The notes under the pieces: generated by a model | Databases searched by the model: none | What the model saw: only the letters and a program-made list of their open reading frames with translations | What the model was told of the DNA's origin: nothing | Assembly: GCA_035545895.1 (NCBI GenBank) | Contig: DASZXJ010000117.1 | Coordinates: 1-23,691 of the forward strand | Length of the DNA: 23,691 bases | Source: DASZXJ01 sp035545895 | GTDB taxonomy: Bacteria; Planctomycetota; Phycisphaerae; Tepidisphaerales; Tepidisphaeraceae | Direction: 5' to 3' | Position numbers and translations under genes: made by a program | In this document: positions 1 to 7,709 of the stretch, in pieces | How the letters are laid out: each line of letters opens with the position of its first letter | How positions within the stretch are numbered: position 1 is the first letter of the stretch

Positions 1-800
1 AGAGCGCCCTCATCTGCAAGATGGCGCGCATCGACCGGATCGTCGGCTACGATCGAGATGGACGCGGCTTTTTGCTCAGCGACAAACTCCTTCCTGTCAA
101 AGAACGCGGCAAGTTCATTCCCAGCCCCATCGTTAAATACTACCTGGGAATCGCGCAATACCTCGGCTCGACCCATCGCGATCTCAAGCTCGAACTGTTC
201 ATCACCGAAAGTGAAAAACGCGAAGCCCGGCAGATTCTTTCCCGCGCGGGACTGAACCCGGACCTGCATCGACCGGCCTCGGGTGGATCGGCGCCGCTGG
301 TCGTGCTCAATCCGGGTGCTCAATATGGCGCAGCCAAGTGCTGGCTGCCCGAATATTTCGCCAAGCTTGCGGACCGGTTGATCTCCGAGCATGGCGCGAC
401 GGTGATGATCAGCAGCGCTCCGCGCGAACGGGCGATTGTCGATGCAATCAGCCGTCATATGAACCATGCCCCGGTCGATCTGGCTCGCTGGGGCTGCACG
501 ATGGGAGCCTTGAAAGACATCGTCCGTCGATGCGACCTCATGGTGACCAACGACACCGGCCCGCGACACATCGCAGCGGCATTTGACGTGCCCGTCGCCA
601 CCATCTTCGGTCCCACGCACCCGGAATGGACCGAAACCTATTTTGCCAAAGAGCGAAAGCTCGCTGTCCCGGTCTTTTGCGGACCCTGCCAGAAGAAGAA
701 TTGCCCGCTGGACCATCGCTGCATGACCCAGCTCACCCCCGAGATGGCATACGAAACGTCAACACAACTTCTGATCAATGGTCAACGCGCAACTGTTTAA
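1..800 (+). CDS. waaF: Lipopolysaccharide heptosyltransferase II-like glycosyltransferase, 5' truncated by the window
   Basis: This is the C-terminal part of an ADP-heptose:LPS heptosyltransferase (GT9, WaaF type), which adds heptose to the inner core of lipopolysaccharide on the cytoplasmic face of the inner membrane. The reading frame is open to the window edge (first full codon at 3), and residues encoded before the ATG at 21 (SALICK) continue the family's N-terminal Rossmann domain, so ATG 21 is internal. The visible family signatures are the nucleotide-sugar motif LNPGAQYGAAKCW, a variant of the usual GAxYGxAKRWP, and the C-terminal donor-binding stretch TNDTGPRHIAAAF followed by FGPTHPEWT. 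Four cysteines near the C-terminus (CGPCQKKNC, then C before MTQL) match the end of WaaF-like proteins. The gene stops at TAA 798-800. The family assignment is strong. The exact sugar and acceptor cannot be read from the sequence, and the GT9 relatives WaaC and WaaQ are possible alternatives. Confidence 0.88.
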   Translation, partial: SALICKMARIDRIVGYDRDGRGFLLSDKLLPVKERGKFIPSPIVKYYLGIAQYLGSTHRDLKLELFITESEKREARQILSRAGLNPDLHRPASGGSAPLVVLNPGAQYGAAKCWLPEYFAKLADRLISEHGATVMISSAPRERAIVDAISRHMNHAPVDLARWGCTMGALKDIVRRCDLMVTNDTGPRHIAAAFDVPVATIFGPTHPEWTETYFAKERKLAVPVFCGPCQKKNCPLDHRCMTQLTPEMAYETSTQLLINGQRATV

Positions 801-877
801 GCCAACTTCAGGCCATGCCGGCAATTACAATCGCGCGGGAAATAATTGGGTTCGTTTTGCGTTTTTGGTGTCGCTAT

Positions 878-907
878 GACATTTTGGGACATTTCGCGAC
901 ATTGTTG
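878..907. repeat. Three tandem 10-bp repeats, consensus GACATTNNNN
   Basis: GACATT begins at 878, 888 and 898, exactly 10 bp apart, with variable four-base tails. The spacing is close to one helical turn, so the copies would face the same side of the DNA. It may be another member of the short tandem repeat families in this window, or a set of protein-binding sites. Its function is unknown. Confidence 0.6.
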
Positions 908-919
908 GGTTACATAATC

Positions 920-937
920 CCCCGGGCATGCCCGGGG
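920..937. repeat. 18-bp perfect GC palindrome followed by GGCTA-type flank
   Basis: CCCCGGGCATGCCCGGGG is a perfect inverted repeat. The last bases and the flank read GGGGCTAT. Read on the minus strand, TAGCC directly precedes the hairpin. Similar palindromes with a TAGCC or GGCTA flank occur at 8836-8852, 18080-18098 and 23461-23495. No T-run follows, so it is not a classic terminator. Confidence 0.65.
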
Positions 938-966
938 CTATATAAGAAAGTTTCGATCTTCCGCTA

Positions 967-1012
967 CCTTTGTCTCCTTGTCCCCCACTCCCCTTGTCCT
1001 AATCACCTTGTC
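967..1012. repeat. Degenerate CCTTGTC short-word repeat
   Basis: CCTTGTC occurs at 976-982, 992-998 and 1006-1012, with a variant carrying an extra T at 967-974. The spacing is irregular (8 to 16 bp), and the whole stretch is strongly pyrimidine-rich on the plus strand. It resembles the short intergenic tandem repeats typical of PVC-group genomes. No coding role is apparent. Confidence 0.55.
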
Positions 1013-1114
1013 ATCCCTTTTCCATACCGATTTCACCGTTCACCATCATCCATTTAAGAATCGGAAGCAGGCACGGAAATCTGAATAGGGAATAAAAATA
1101 ATCAGGCCATGCGG

Positions 1115-2938
1115 TTACTTCCCTGTAGGTTGAGTCTGAAGAGCCAGACCCCCGAGGGGAAATGCCAACTGGCGCTCGGCGTCGTAGGCCCAGCAAATGA
1201 TTTCGCGCGAACCGACCAGCAGGCGGCTGCCGGGGAATTTTGCCATCCAGAATCCCTTGGGATGACCGTTTGTGACTTCGGGCAAAGTATCAATCTGGTG
1301 GATGTAGATGTCACCAATCGCGCACAGCACCTGCTCATGATCGTCTGTCTCACAGCTGATCAAAACCGCGTCGGCCATTCGTGCACGATCCGGGATGATG
1401 GCCCAGCCGTTGAGATCGACCGTGCTATCTTCAACTTGCTGCCCACCCTCGACCGACCCGGTTTGGGCTTTGACCCTCTCTGAGTCCGATCCGGGCGCCT
1501 TCAGTCGATTGATGTCCGGACTCAACACCAACGGAGGATGAAGATACCCAAGTTGATTGAGAACGTTTGCGTTCGCAGGTACGCCTGGGTGATCTGAGAC
1601 CAGCATCTTGCCCATTTTGTCGAAAACAAAATTGATGAAGGTTAGATGCGCGACACCCGCTCGGCGGTCACGCGCCGCTTCAGCGTATTCCCCAATCGAT
1701 CGGCAGTCGCCCCATATCACGACGACCAGCAGCAATCCGATCGAGACGAACTTCAATGAATTTGAAGGAAGTTTGATTACCACCGGGAACAGGCCAATGA
1801 CCGCAATGATCAGCCAGATTGAAATCGTCGTATATCGCGTTGTGGAGGCCTGTGCCATGCCGATGCCCGCTCGGCCCGCTGCGGCGAGCAACGCACTGCC
1901 GATTGCGTAGCTTCCCAGCATCAACCACGGAAGCGACGTTGCGGCGCGTTGCGCATCATTCGATGCGGTCTTCCAAAAGCCCCAAACGCCCAGCGCAACA
2001 AATCCCGCCAGCAAACAAAAACCCGCAAGAATCGATATCGAGTAGTATTCAAACATTCCAAAATTCAAAGGCGATCCCAGGAATAACAGGAAATACCAAA
2101 AACGACCTGTCAGACTGGCCGCGTAATATCGCGCTGCCAGTTGATTCGATTGATACCCGACGAATTGCACCGCGAAACTCGCCGCTGTCATCATCAGCCA
2201 GCCAAGCATAAGCGGTTTCAATTTTGCGGACCGTGGCGGAATATCCGCAGTTGCAATCAATGGAACAATCAGAAACCATCCCAGTAAACCATTGGCCTGG
2301 CTAAGCGAAGCCGTTTCGATCAGCAGCCCGCAAAGCGCAAGGGTTCGCCAGTTCAGGCCTCGACAATGGATGAGCAATATCGCGCCGACAATGCATGGAA
2401 TCGGGACAAAATTCTGGCATGCGGCGAAACCAAAGGTCCAGTTCTCCACTTGAATCGGGCTGAATAAGAGAAGGTTGATCAGAAACCATTGTCCCACCCA
2501 ATTCATGCTTTGCCCGCTTCGCGAAGCGATCGATTTGAGCAATATGGCCACCAGCACGGAATTCAAGCAGACCATGCCATAACCAAAAAGCACCTCAAAC
2601 AACGTGTTCCAATGCGTGAGCTTGGCCAGCACAAACATGATGAGGTACGGAATCGGCATGCGGTGTTCGTTGTGCGGGGTCCAGAAATTGGAAAACGTCA
2701 ATGTATGTTGATGGGCACGAACGAGTATGTCCGCCATGTCCCAGGCATCGGCCCAGATGAAGTTCACGTGATATTTGAAGATGAAATAAGGGGGCAGCAG
2801 GGCCGGAGAAAAAGCGGCAAGCAACCACGCCCATCGCGTGGCGGCTGAAACTGGCTTGCAATCAGGTTGCAGGGCTGGAATTGCCGGTTCCTGCATATGA
2901 ACACTCAGGCGTGGCGCGATCTTAATTGACGTCGGCAT
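1115..2938 (-). CDS. Polytopic membrane protein with HNEHR motif and soluble C-terminal domain (GT-C-like, uncharacterised)
   Basis: This 607-residue integral membrane protein has about ten hydrophobic segments between residues 35 and 420. After the first segment comes a periplasm-type loop with acidic and basic residues: WADAWD at about 62-67 and HNEHR at 89-93. That arrangement (an early acidic loop, then HNEHR, then many helices) recurs in uncharacterised bacterial membrane proteins that resemble GT-C glycosyltransferases. A transferase using a lipid-linked sugar is therefore a reasonable guess, not a demonstrated function. From about residue 495 to the end there is a soluble, beta-rich-looking region (LNGWAIIPD, then ICWAYDAERQLAFP near the C-terminus), possibly a beta-sandwich. 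The chosen ATG at 2936-2938 has no clear Shine-Dalgarno sequence, and a second Met at residue 15 (2896) is possible. The gene stands alone on the minus strand, 99 bases from the divergent PBP gene. Confidence 0.75.
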   Translation of the reverse strand: MPTSIKIAPRLSVHMQEPAIPALQPDCKPVSAATRWAWLLAAFSPALLPPYFIFKYHVNFIWADAWDMADILVRAHQHTLTFSNFWTPHNEHRMPIPYLIMFVLAKLTHWNTLFEVLFGYGMVCLNSVLVAILLKSIASRSGQSMNWVGQWFLINLLLFSPIQVENWTFGFAACQNFVPIPCIVGAILLIHCRGLNWRTLALCGLLIETASLSQANGLLGWFLIVPLIATADIPPRSAKLKPLMLGWLMMTAASFAVQFVGYQSNQLAARYYAASLTGRFWYFLLFLGSPLNFGMFEYYSISILAGFCLLAGFVALGVWGFWKTASNDAQRAATSLPWLMLGSYAIGSALLAAAGRAGIGMAQASTTRYTTISIWLIIAVIGLFPVVIKLPSNSLKFVSIGLLLVVVIWGDCRSIGEYAEAARDRRAGVAHLTFINFVFDKMGKMLVSDHPGVPANANVLNQLGYLHPPLVLSPDINRLKAPGSDSERVKAQTGSVEGGQQVEDSTVDLNGWAIIPDRARMADAVLISCETDDHEQVLCAIGDIYIHQIDTLPEVTNGHPKGFWMAKFPGSRLLVGSREIICWAYDAERQLAFPLGGLALQTQPTGK

Positions 2939-3037
2939 GCCGCACCAGTTGAAACGGCCCGATTTGCGTGAATCAGTCGGAATTCAACCTTCAGGCCGCA
3001 TTTGGCCGATAAATTATCGGACCCGAGGAGTCCGCGC

Positions 3038-4858
3038 ATGCTTCGTTTCAGCCCCATTCGCGCTGCACTGGCCATGGTGATGGTTGGAGCGTTGATGCTT
3101 GCGCTGATCGGGCGCGTGGCGTGGCTGGAAACATACGGGCGACAGAACACCATTCGCCGCGCCGAACGCCAGCAACATCAGGATGAGCCGCTCTACAGCC
3201 GCAGGGGAAGCATCTTCGATTCCAGCGGATTGCTCATGGCGGGCACGATTCAGACCACCAGCCTGTTCATTGATCCCGAATTCTTCGTCGAACAACTTGA
3301 AGAAGCTGGCCTGACCGAAACTGAAATTGAAAAGGCCATTTCTCAGGTCGCCCAATTGATTGATAAGGAACCCCGGGAGCTGACCAAGTTGCTTGAGGAT
3401 CGCAGCGACAGTCGTTACCTGCGAATTGCAGACAACATCGACGATCAGACCCGAGCGGCCATCACAAAACTGAAACTGCCCGGCTTGGGATTCACTCCCG
3501 TCAATCAGCGGTATTACCCGATGGGCTCGCTGGGCGCGCATGTGCTTGGAGGCGTGGGAACTGACGGCAAAGGGTTGGAAGGGGTGGAACTGAAATACGA
3601 AAAGACGCTGGCCGGCCGAGATGGATTCAAGCGAGCCATGAAAGATGCCCGCCGCCGCGCGATCGCGGTGAATGCGGAAGATTATTTGCCGCCTCAAAAC
3701 GGGCAACACCTGATTCTGACGATCGATGCGAATATCCAGATGATCACCGAGCAGGAAATGGCGGCCGCGTGCGAAGAGCATGGCGCCAAGACCGCCGAAA
3801 CGGTTGTCATGGACCCCAACACCGGCGAAGTGCTGGCGATGGCGGATTGGCCGACGTTTAACCCGCAGAATCTGGAAGACTCGCCTCCGGCGCTGCGCCG
3901 CAATCGGACGCTCGATTCATACGAACCGGGTTCGACGATCAAGCCGTTCATCGTTGGCCCTTCGCTTCAGAAGAAGCTGATCCATGTGGATGACATCATG
4001 CCGATTCACGGCGCGACGTATAAGTCGCCGTTGCGATCCAAAGTCGTCACTGACGTGCACGGCTACGAAAACCTGTCCGTGTGGGATGTGCTGGTTAAAT
4101 CGAGCAACATCGGTATGACCATGATCGGCGAACGGCTTGGCAAGCAAAATGTCTTTGACGCGTTGCACGGATGGCATTTTGGCGAGACGACCGGAATCGA
4201 ACTCCCCGGAGAAGACCGCGGTTTGCTGCGGCCGGTGGGCAAATGGAGCAATTCCGATCTGGTTTCATCGGTTCAGGGTTATTCGGTGATGGTCACGCCG
4301 TTGCAGCTCGCGCGGTCGATGTCGGCATACGCCAATGGCGGACGACTGGTGCAGCCGCGAATCATCAAGGGGTTGCTGGACGAGGACGGCGACGTCATTG
4401 CTCGCAGCGCCCTGCCGCGACTTGAGGATGATCCGGAAATCGTGACACAGGCCACAGCAGCCGAGATCCGCCGGATTCTGGCGGACGTGCCCGTGCGAGG
4501 GACCGCGACCAGCGCGCGCTCGAAAACATGGAATTTGTTCGGCAAGACCGGTACAGCCCACGTGGCCAGCGGCGGCGTGTATGCCGAGCGCTATCACGCC
4601 AGCTTTGTCGGCGGCGCGCCGTACGAAAATCCCAGGCTGGTGATCGCGATCGTATTGCACGATCCAGACCCGACGAAGGTCCATTACGGTGGCACAGTGA
4701 CCGCCCCCGCCGCCAAACGGATACTGGAGCGCAGCCTGGCGTATTTAGGGGTTCCCGCCTCCCCCGATTTGGCCGTCCCTCCGCCGCAAATTGCAAGGGT
4801 GCTCTACAATTACGACGCCAAGTTGTATACCAACCGCACTGCGTCGGCTCGCGAGTAA
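3038..4858 (+). CDS. Class B penicillin-binding protein (FtsI/PBP2-like peptidoglycan transpeptidase)
   Basis: This enzyme cross-links peptidoglycan stem peptides in the periplasm. The 606-residue protein has a short basic N-terminus and one transmembrane anchor (about residues 8-27), then a PBP dimerisation-type region beginning with the RRGSIFDSSG motif, then a transpeptidase domain. All three active-site motifs are present: STIK with the acylated Ser299 and Lys302, SSN at 355-357, and KTGT starting at Lys503. No PASTA domain follows. I chose ATG 3038 because a strong GAGGAG (3025-3030) sits 7 bases upstream. A TTG 36 bases earlier would add only a hydrophilic tail and would place this ribosome site inside the gene. 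The gene is not in a division cluster: no ftsL, mraY, mur or ftsW is nearby. It therefore cannot be split confidently between a septal FtsI and an elongation-type PBP2, although the N-terminal layout is more FtsI-like. It converges on queA with a 7-base gap. Confidence 0.92.
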   Translation: MLRFSPIRAALAMVMVGALMLALIGRVAWLETYGRQNTIRRAERQQHQDEPLYSRRGSIFDSSGLLMAGTIQTTSLFIDPEFFVEQLEEAGLTETEIEKAISQVAQLIDKEPRELTKLLEDRSDSRYLRIADNIDDQTRAAITKLKLPGLGFTPVNQRYYPMGSLGAHVLGGVGTDGKGLEGVELKYEKTLAGRDGFKRAMKDARRRAIAVNAEDYLPPQNGQHLILTIDANIQMITEQEMAAACEEHGAKTAETVVMDPNTGEVLAMADWPTFNPQNLEDSPPALRRNRTLDSYEPGSTIKPFIVGPSLQKKLIHVDDIMPIHGATYKSPLRSKVVTDVHGYENLSVWDVLVKSSNIGMTMIGERLGKQNVFDALHGWHFGETTGIELPGEDRGLLRPVGKWSNSDLVSSVQGYSVMVTPLQLARSMSAYANGGRLVQPRIIKGLLDEDGDVIARSALPRLEDDPEIVTQATAAEIRRILADVPVRGTATSARSKTWNLFGKTGTAHVASGGVYAERYHASFVGGAPYENPRLVIAIVLHDPDPTKVHYGGTVTAPAAKRILERSLAYLGVPASPDLAVPPPQIARVLYNYDAKLYTNRTASARE

Positions 4859-4865
4859 TTTGCTG

Positions 4866-5906
4866 CTACTCGATCAGCATCGCATCTCCGTAACTGAAAA
4901 AGCGATACCGCTCCTCAATCGCAACCTGATAAACCCGCTTTTGTTCTTCGATTCCGATCGTTGCGGCGACCAAAGCAATTAATGTGCTTCGCGGCAGATG
5001 GAAATTCGTCACCAAGGCATTGACGTGTTTCCATTGATATGGCGGATAAATGAAAATCGACGTTTCATCGTTTTTCGCTCGAAACAACTCGTTGGCAGGC
5101 TGGCTTTCCAGCACGCGGGCTGACGTGGTGCCAATGGCAACGATTCGCCGTTTCTCGGCCTTGGCTCGATTCAAAGCGTCGGCTGCGGATTGATCGATCG
5201 AATAAGATTCAACGTGCATCGCGTGATCTTCAAGTCGATCAACCGCGACTGGCTTGAATGTTCCCAGGCCGACATGAAGAGTAATATTCGTGCGTTCAAT
5301 TCCCGCTTGATTAATGGCATCCAGCAAGACGGTCGTGAAGTGCAGCCCCGCAGTTGGTGCCGCGATTGAACCGGGAGATTGGGCATATACCGTCTGATAA
5401 CGCTGCCGATCCATGTCATCCCGCGAATCAATCTCCTTTTCCCGCTTGATATAAGGGGGTAAAGGCATGCGTCCAATACGGTTGAGAATCGAGATCGCCG
5501 GCTCAAGCGAGTCCACCTTCAACTGGTATTGCCCTTCTTCGAGCTTCGCCACCGCGTGGGCAATGATGTCGGTTCCCACAAATTGGAGGTTCATTTCGGG
5601 TTTGACCGAGCCCAGATTTTTAAGCAAGACATTCCATACACCGTCAGCGGCTTGGGAAATGAAAAGTCCCTCAATCCGCCCGCGAGTTGGTTTTTGCAAA
5701 GTGAACCGGGCAGGAATCACGCGGGCATCATTGAAGACAAGCAGGTCACCCTTTCGCAGCAGCAATGGAAGCCTGCTGAATTGGCGATGTATGATCGACC
5801 GGTCCGTCCGACGGTAATGCAGCAGTCGAGACGCGGCTCGATCCATCGACGGCAGTTGTGCAATCAACTCGGAAGGAAGATGAAAATCGAGTTCTTCGGT
5901 TCGCAT
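4866..5906 (-). CDS. queA: S-adenosylmethionine:tRNA ribosyltransferase-isomerase
   Basis: QueA transfers and isomerises the ribosyl group of S-adenosylmethionine onto preQ1-modified tRNA, making epoxyqueuosine in the wobble position of tRNAs for Asp, Asn, His and Tyr. The 346-residue length is normal for the family. Family landmarks occur in order: the N-terminal DFxLPxELIAQ-type start, GDLLVFNDARVIPAR near 53-67, GRMPLPPYI at 145-153, APTAGLHFT at 183-191, HVGLGTFKPV at 211-220, NFHLPRSTL near 311, and the C-terminal RFFSYGDAMLI. The start ATG at 5904-5906 gives the conserved N-terminus directly, although no strong Shine-Dalgarno sequence precedes it. No other queuosine gene (tgt, queC, queD, queE, queG) is visible here. 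The function is cytosolic and housekeeping. Confidence 0.95.
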   Translation of the reverse strand: MRTEELDFHLPSELIAQLPSMDRAASRLLHYRRTDRSIIHRQFSRLPLLLRKGDLLVFNDARVIPARFTLQKPTRGRIEGLFISQAADGVWNVLLKNLGSVKPEMNLQFVGTDIIAHAVAKLEEGQYQLKVDSLEPAISILNRIGRMPLPPYIKREKEIDSRDDMDRQRYQTVYAQSPGSIAAPTAGLHFTTVLLDAINQAGIERTNITLHVGLGTFKPVAVDRLEDHAMHVESYSIDQSAADALNRAKAEKRRIVAIGTTSARVLESQPANELFRAKNDETSIFIYPPYQWKHVNALVTNFHLPRSTLIALVAATIGIEEQKRVYQVAIEERYRFFSYGDAMLIE

Positions 5907-5965
5907 AAGTCGTATCGGATCGACATCCCAGACCAGCCATGTTGCCTTAAGTCAACATCCGTCAC

Positions 5966-5994
5966 AACCGGAACAGCTTCTCGCCGGTCCGGTT
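5966..5994. other. Inverted repeat in the queA / 6094 divergent intergenic region
   Basis: AACCGGA at 5966-5972 pairs perfectly with TCCGGTT at 5988-5994 across a 15-base loop. It lies between the divergent starts of queA (-) and the small proline-rich gene (+). It could be an operator or part of a leader. No function can be assigned. Confidence 0.35.
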
Positions 5995-6093
5995 AAAACC
6001 GCGATTTCACATTTTAACACGGTCTGGCCGAGCGATTCACACGCGCAGCGTTTGCGTGGCACGAACTGCGCACTTCGGTTGCTTTAGCCGAAT

Positions 6094-6525
6094 GTGATTC
6101 CGCAGGACCAAGCAGCCCTGGTGGTCGCAGCCTCGCAATTGAGCGTGGTGCGACTCTTGCGCAACGCCATTCGCATAGCCGACATCTCGGGTGGGAAGTT
6201 TGGTCCTGACAATACGATTACTTCTGATTCGTTCAATTCCAGAAGGCACATCGATCCCGAGCCAAAATATGAATCTCGGCGGGTCATACACCCTGAACCT
6301 CGCTATGAGCGACGACCTGTGATTCATCCAACTCCGCGTGTGGTCGAATGCCCACCGCAGATGATTCCGTGCGAGCCGCAACGTTCGACGCATCACGATT
6401 TGCCGATTCAGCCGCCATGGAAGGTTTTGCCCTGGCAAATACCCCTTCCACCGCAGCCGCTAGTTAAGGTGGTCTTCCGGAGGCCCGATATCAAAAAAGG
6501 GACGCTGATTGACCTGTTCATTTAG
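6094..6525 (+). CDS. Small protein with tandem RR-x-IHPxPR repeats, unknown function
   Basis: I do not recognise a named family. The 143-residue product has a mildly hydrophobic, helix-prone N-terminal third with no clear signal peptide. Residues 50-83 hold three tandem copies of an 11-12-residue unit: RRHIDPEPKYES, RRVIHPEPRYE and RRPVIHPTPRV. A proline-rich tail (QPPWKVLPW, IPLPPQP) follows. The regular, in-frame protein repeat argues for a real gene and against a chance ORF, and the overlapping minus-strand ORF has no such order. The start is taken as GTG 6094, because a stop lies in frame at 6085-6087 and no ATG occurs in frame until late in the protein. No good Shine-Dalgarno sequence is visible. 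The next gene starts 20 bases after the stop on the same strand, so the two are probably cotranscribed. Tandem basic, His and Pro repeats suggest binding to a polyanion or a partner protein, but this is only a guess. Confidence 0.6.
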   Translation: MIPQDQAALVVAASQLSVVRLLRNAIRIADISGGKFGPDNTITSDSFNSRRHIDPEPKYESRRVIHPEPRYERRPVIHPTPRVVECPPQMIPCEPQRSTHHDLPIQPPWKVLPWQIPLPPQPLVKVVFRRPDIKKGTLIDLFI

Positions 6526-6545
6526 CCCAATGGATTGGACTATTT

Positions 6546-6767
6546 ATGCTGCAACACGAGCAAATTGAAGAATTGATTCGAATTATTTCGACCTGGCGAC
6601 AAAATCTGCTGATCGAGCGGATTCAGTCGTTCTCCGCCACATTTCCCGTGGATTTCACTCACGAATACCTCGAACAACTGCCCGAAGATCGGCTGAGACA
6701 CTTATTTTTAGCGCTGTGTCTTCAGCAGAAACGCATTCCCAAGTTGCAACCGGCCGAGCTGATTTAA
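6546..6767 (+). CDS. Small helical protein of unknown function
   Basis: This 73-residue acidic-to-neutral protein is predicted by eye to be almost entirely alpha-helical. There is a helix around EQIEELIRIISTWRQNLL, a break at about FPVDFT, and a second helix EYLEQLPEDRLRHLFLALCLQQK. It has no cysteine pair, signal peptide or membrane segment. It lies 20 bases downstream of the repeat protein at 6094 on the same strand and probably shares its transcript. Its TAA (6765-6767) directly touches the stop of the recombinase gene on the opposite strand, with no base between, which leaves no room for a private terminator. No function can be stated. The amphipathic pattern would suit a small dimeric or partner-binding protein. 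Confidence 0.6.
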   Translation: MLQHEQIEELIRIISTWRQNLLIERIQSFSATFPVDFTHEYLEQLPEDRLRHLFLALCLQQKRIPKLQPAELI

Positions 6768-7709
6768 TCATCCGCGCGGATGGTATTTGGTGTGCATCAA
6801 TTTCAATTTGGATGTATCAACGTGCGTATAGATCTGCGTCGTGCTGATATCTGAATGGCCAAGTAATTCCTGTACGACGCGTAAATCGGCCCCACCTCCG
6901 AGTAAATGCGTTGCAAAGCAATGTCGTAATACGTGAGGCGATATGTGCCTGAGCAACCCGCTTTTTCGGCCGCAGCGTTCAACCAGCATCCAAAGCCCAA
7001 CTCGTTCCATCGATTTGCCGGTGCGGGAAAGAAACAGCTCTTTGCCCTTACCCGATCGATCCAGTTTCGGCCGGCATTCGGCGAGATAACGCTGCAGCGA
7101 TTCGATGGCTGCCCTGCCTAGCGGCACGATTCGTTCCTTCATTCCCTTGCCCAGGACACGCACGCATCCAACCTGCAGATTCGCATCGGCCACTTTGAGG
7201 CTGCACAATTCCGAGGCCCGCAGTCCCGCACCGTAGAGCATTTCGAGAATGGCCACATCCCGTGCAAACAAAGGCGACTTGGGATCGGGTGTGGCAATCA
7301 GTTGGTTGACCTGGGCGCGGCTCAATATCTTTGGCAACGATTGTTCGGGCTTGGGGCGTTCCAATTGCTGGAGGATGGGGGTCGTATCCTGACCAAGACT
7401 GATTTGAAAACGGAGGTAGGAACGAATGGCCGCCAGCCTGCGCGCGACGGTGCGCGTCGATTGGCCTTGCCGGGATTGATCCTGGAGATAGCCGCGAAAA
7501 TCATCGGCCTTTGCTTTGGAAATCGATCGTTTTTGCTGGGAAAAGTAACTTTCGAGGTCCTGCAAATCGCGGCGGTACGCCTGCACCGAGTTATCGGACA
7601 GTCCTCTTTCCGCCGACAGGTAGATCAGGAACGGGTTCATCGCCGGCAGACGTTTCGACTTTTCGGAAGCTCCGGTGGACCGTGACCTGGATGTGGCCGT
7701 TGTACCCAT
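6768..7709 (-). CDS. xerD: Tyrosine recombinase of the XerC/XerD family
   Basis: XerC/XerD recombinases resolve chromosome dimers at dif sites by forming a covalent phosphotyrosine intermediate. The 313-residue product has an N-terminal SAM-like core-binding domain (about residues 24-110) and a catalytic domain with the complete set of residues: Arg164 (GAGLRASEL), Lys188 (LGKGMKER), His259 and Arg262 (HVLRH), His285 (LLGHSDISTTQIY) and nucleophile Tyr294. The spacing matches E. coli XerD, including 24 residues from the first Arg to Lys. The start is uncertain. ATG 7709 is used here, ATG 7640 would give a 290-residue protein still containing every domain, and a TTG at 7757 seems too long. The 5' part overlaps the Cys-rich ORF 7591-7902 in another frame. 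No integron, attachment site or phage gene is nearby, so a housekeeping Xer role is more likely than a mobile integrase. XerC and XerD cannot be told apart here. Confidence 0.9.
   Translation of the reverse strand: MGTTATSRSRSTGASEKSKRLPAMNPFLIYLSAERGLSDNSVQAYRRDLQDLESYFSQQKRSISKAKADDFRGYLQDQSRQGQSTRTVARRLAAIRSYLRFQISLGQDTTPILQQLERPKPEQSLPKILSRAQVNQLIATPDPKSPLFARDVAILEMLYGAGLRASELCSLKVADANLQVGCVRVLGKGMKERIVPLGRAAIESLQRYLAECRPKLDRSGKGKELFLSRTGKSMERVGLWMLVERCGRKSGLLRHISPHVLRHCFATHLLGGGADLRVVQELLGHSDISTTQIYTHVDTSKLKLMHTKYHPRG

Larger units (their letters stand above)
801..1114. other. Non-coding, repeat-rich intergenic region
   Basis: This interval lies between the stop of the heptosyltransferase (+) and the stop of the membrane protein (-), so both flanking genes run into it. 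I see no convincing gene. ORFs crossing it have no recognisable family and read through the repeats. It holds, in order, a 10-bp direct repeat (878-907), an 18-bp perfect palindrome (920-937) and a pyrimidine-rich array of CCTTGTC words (967-1012). No hairpin followed by a T-run is visible for either gene, although the palindrome could act as a weak bidirectional 3' structure. Confidence 0.7.

Noticed and set aside
920..937. Intrinsic terminator of the heptosyltransferase gene
   Set aside because: The hairpin lies 120 bases past the stop and has no T-run on either side. The shared TAGCC edge suggests a repeat element.
3014..3781. Long minus-strand ORF opposite the PBP gene
   Set aside because: It is a shadow of the highly conserved transpeptidase frame, with no domain or ribosome site.
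6037..6438. Minus-strand ORF opposite the repeat protein
   Set aside because: It has no recognisable family and no ribosome site. The plus-strand frame has ordered protein repeats and a cotranscribed neighbour.
6768..7709. Mobile-element integrase or integron
   Set aside because: No attachment site, cassette array, phage gene or flanking repeats are visible. The residue spacing is that of the housekeeping Xer proteins.
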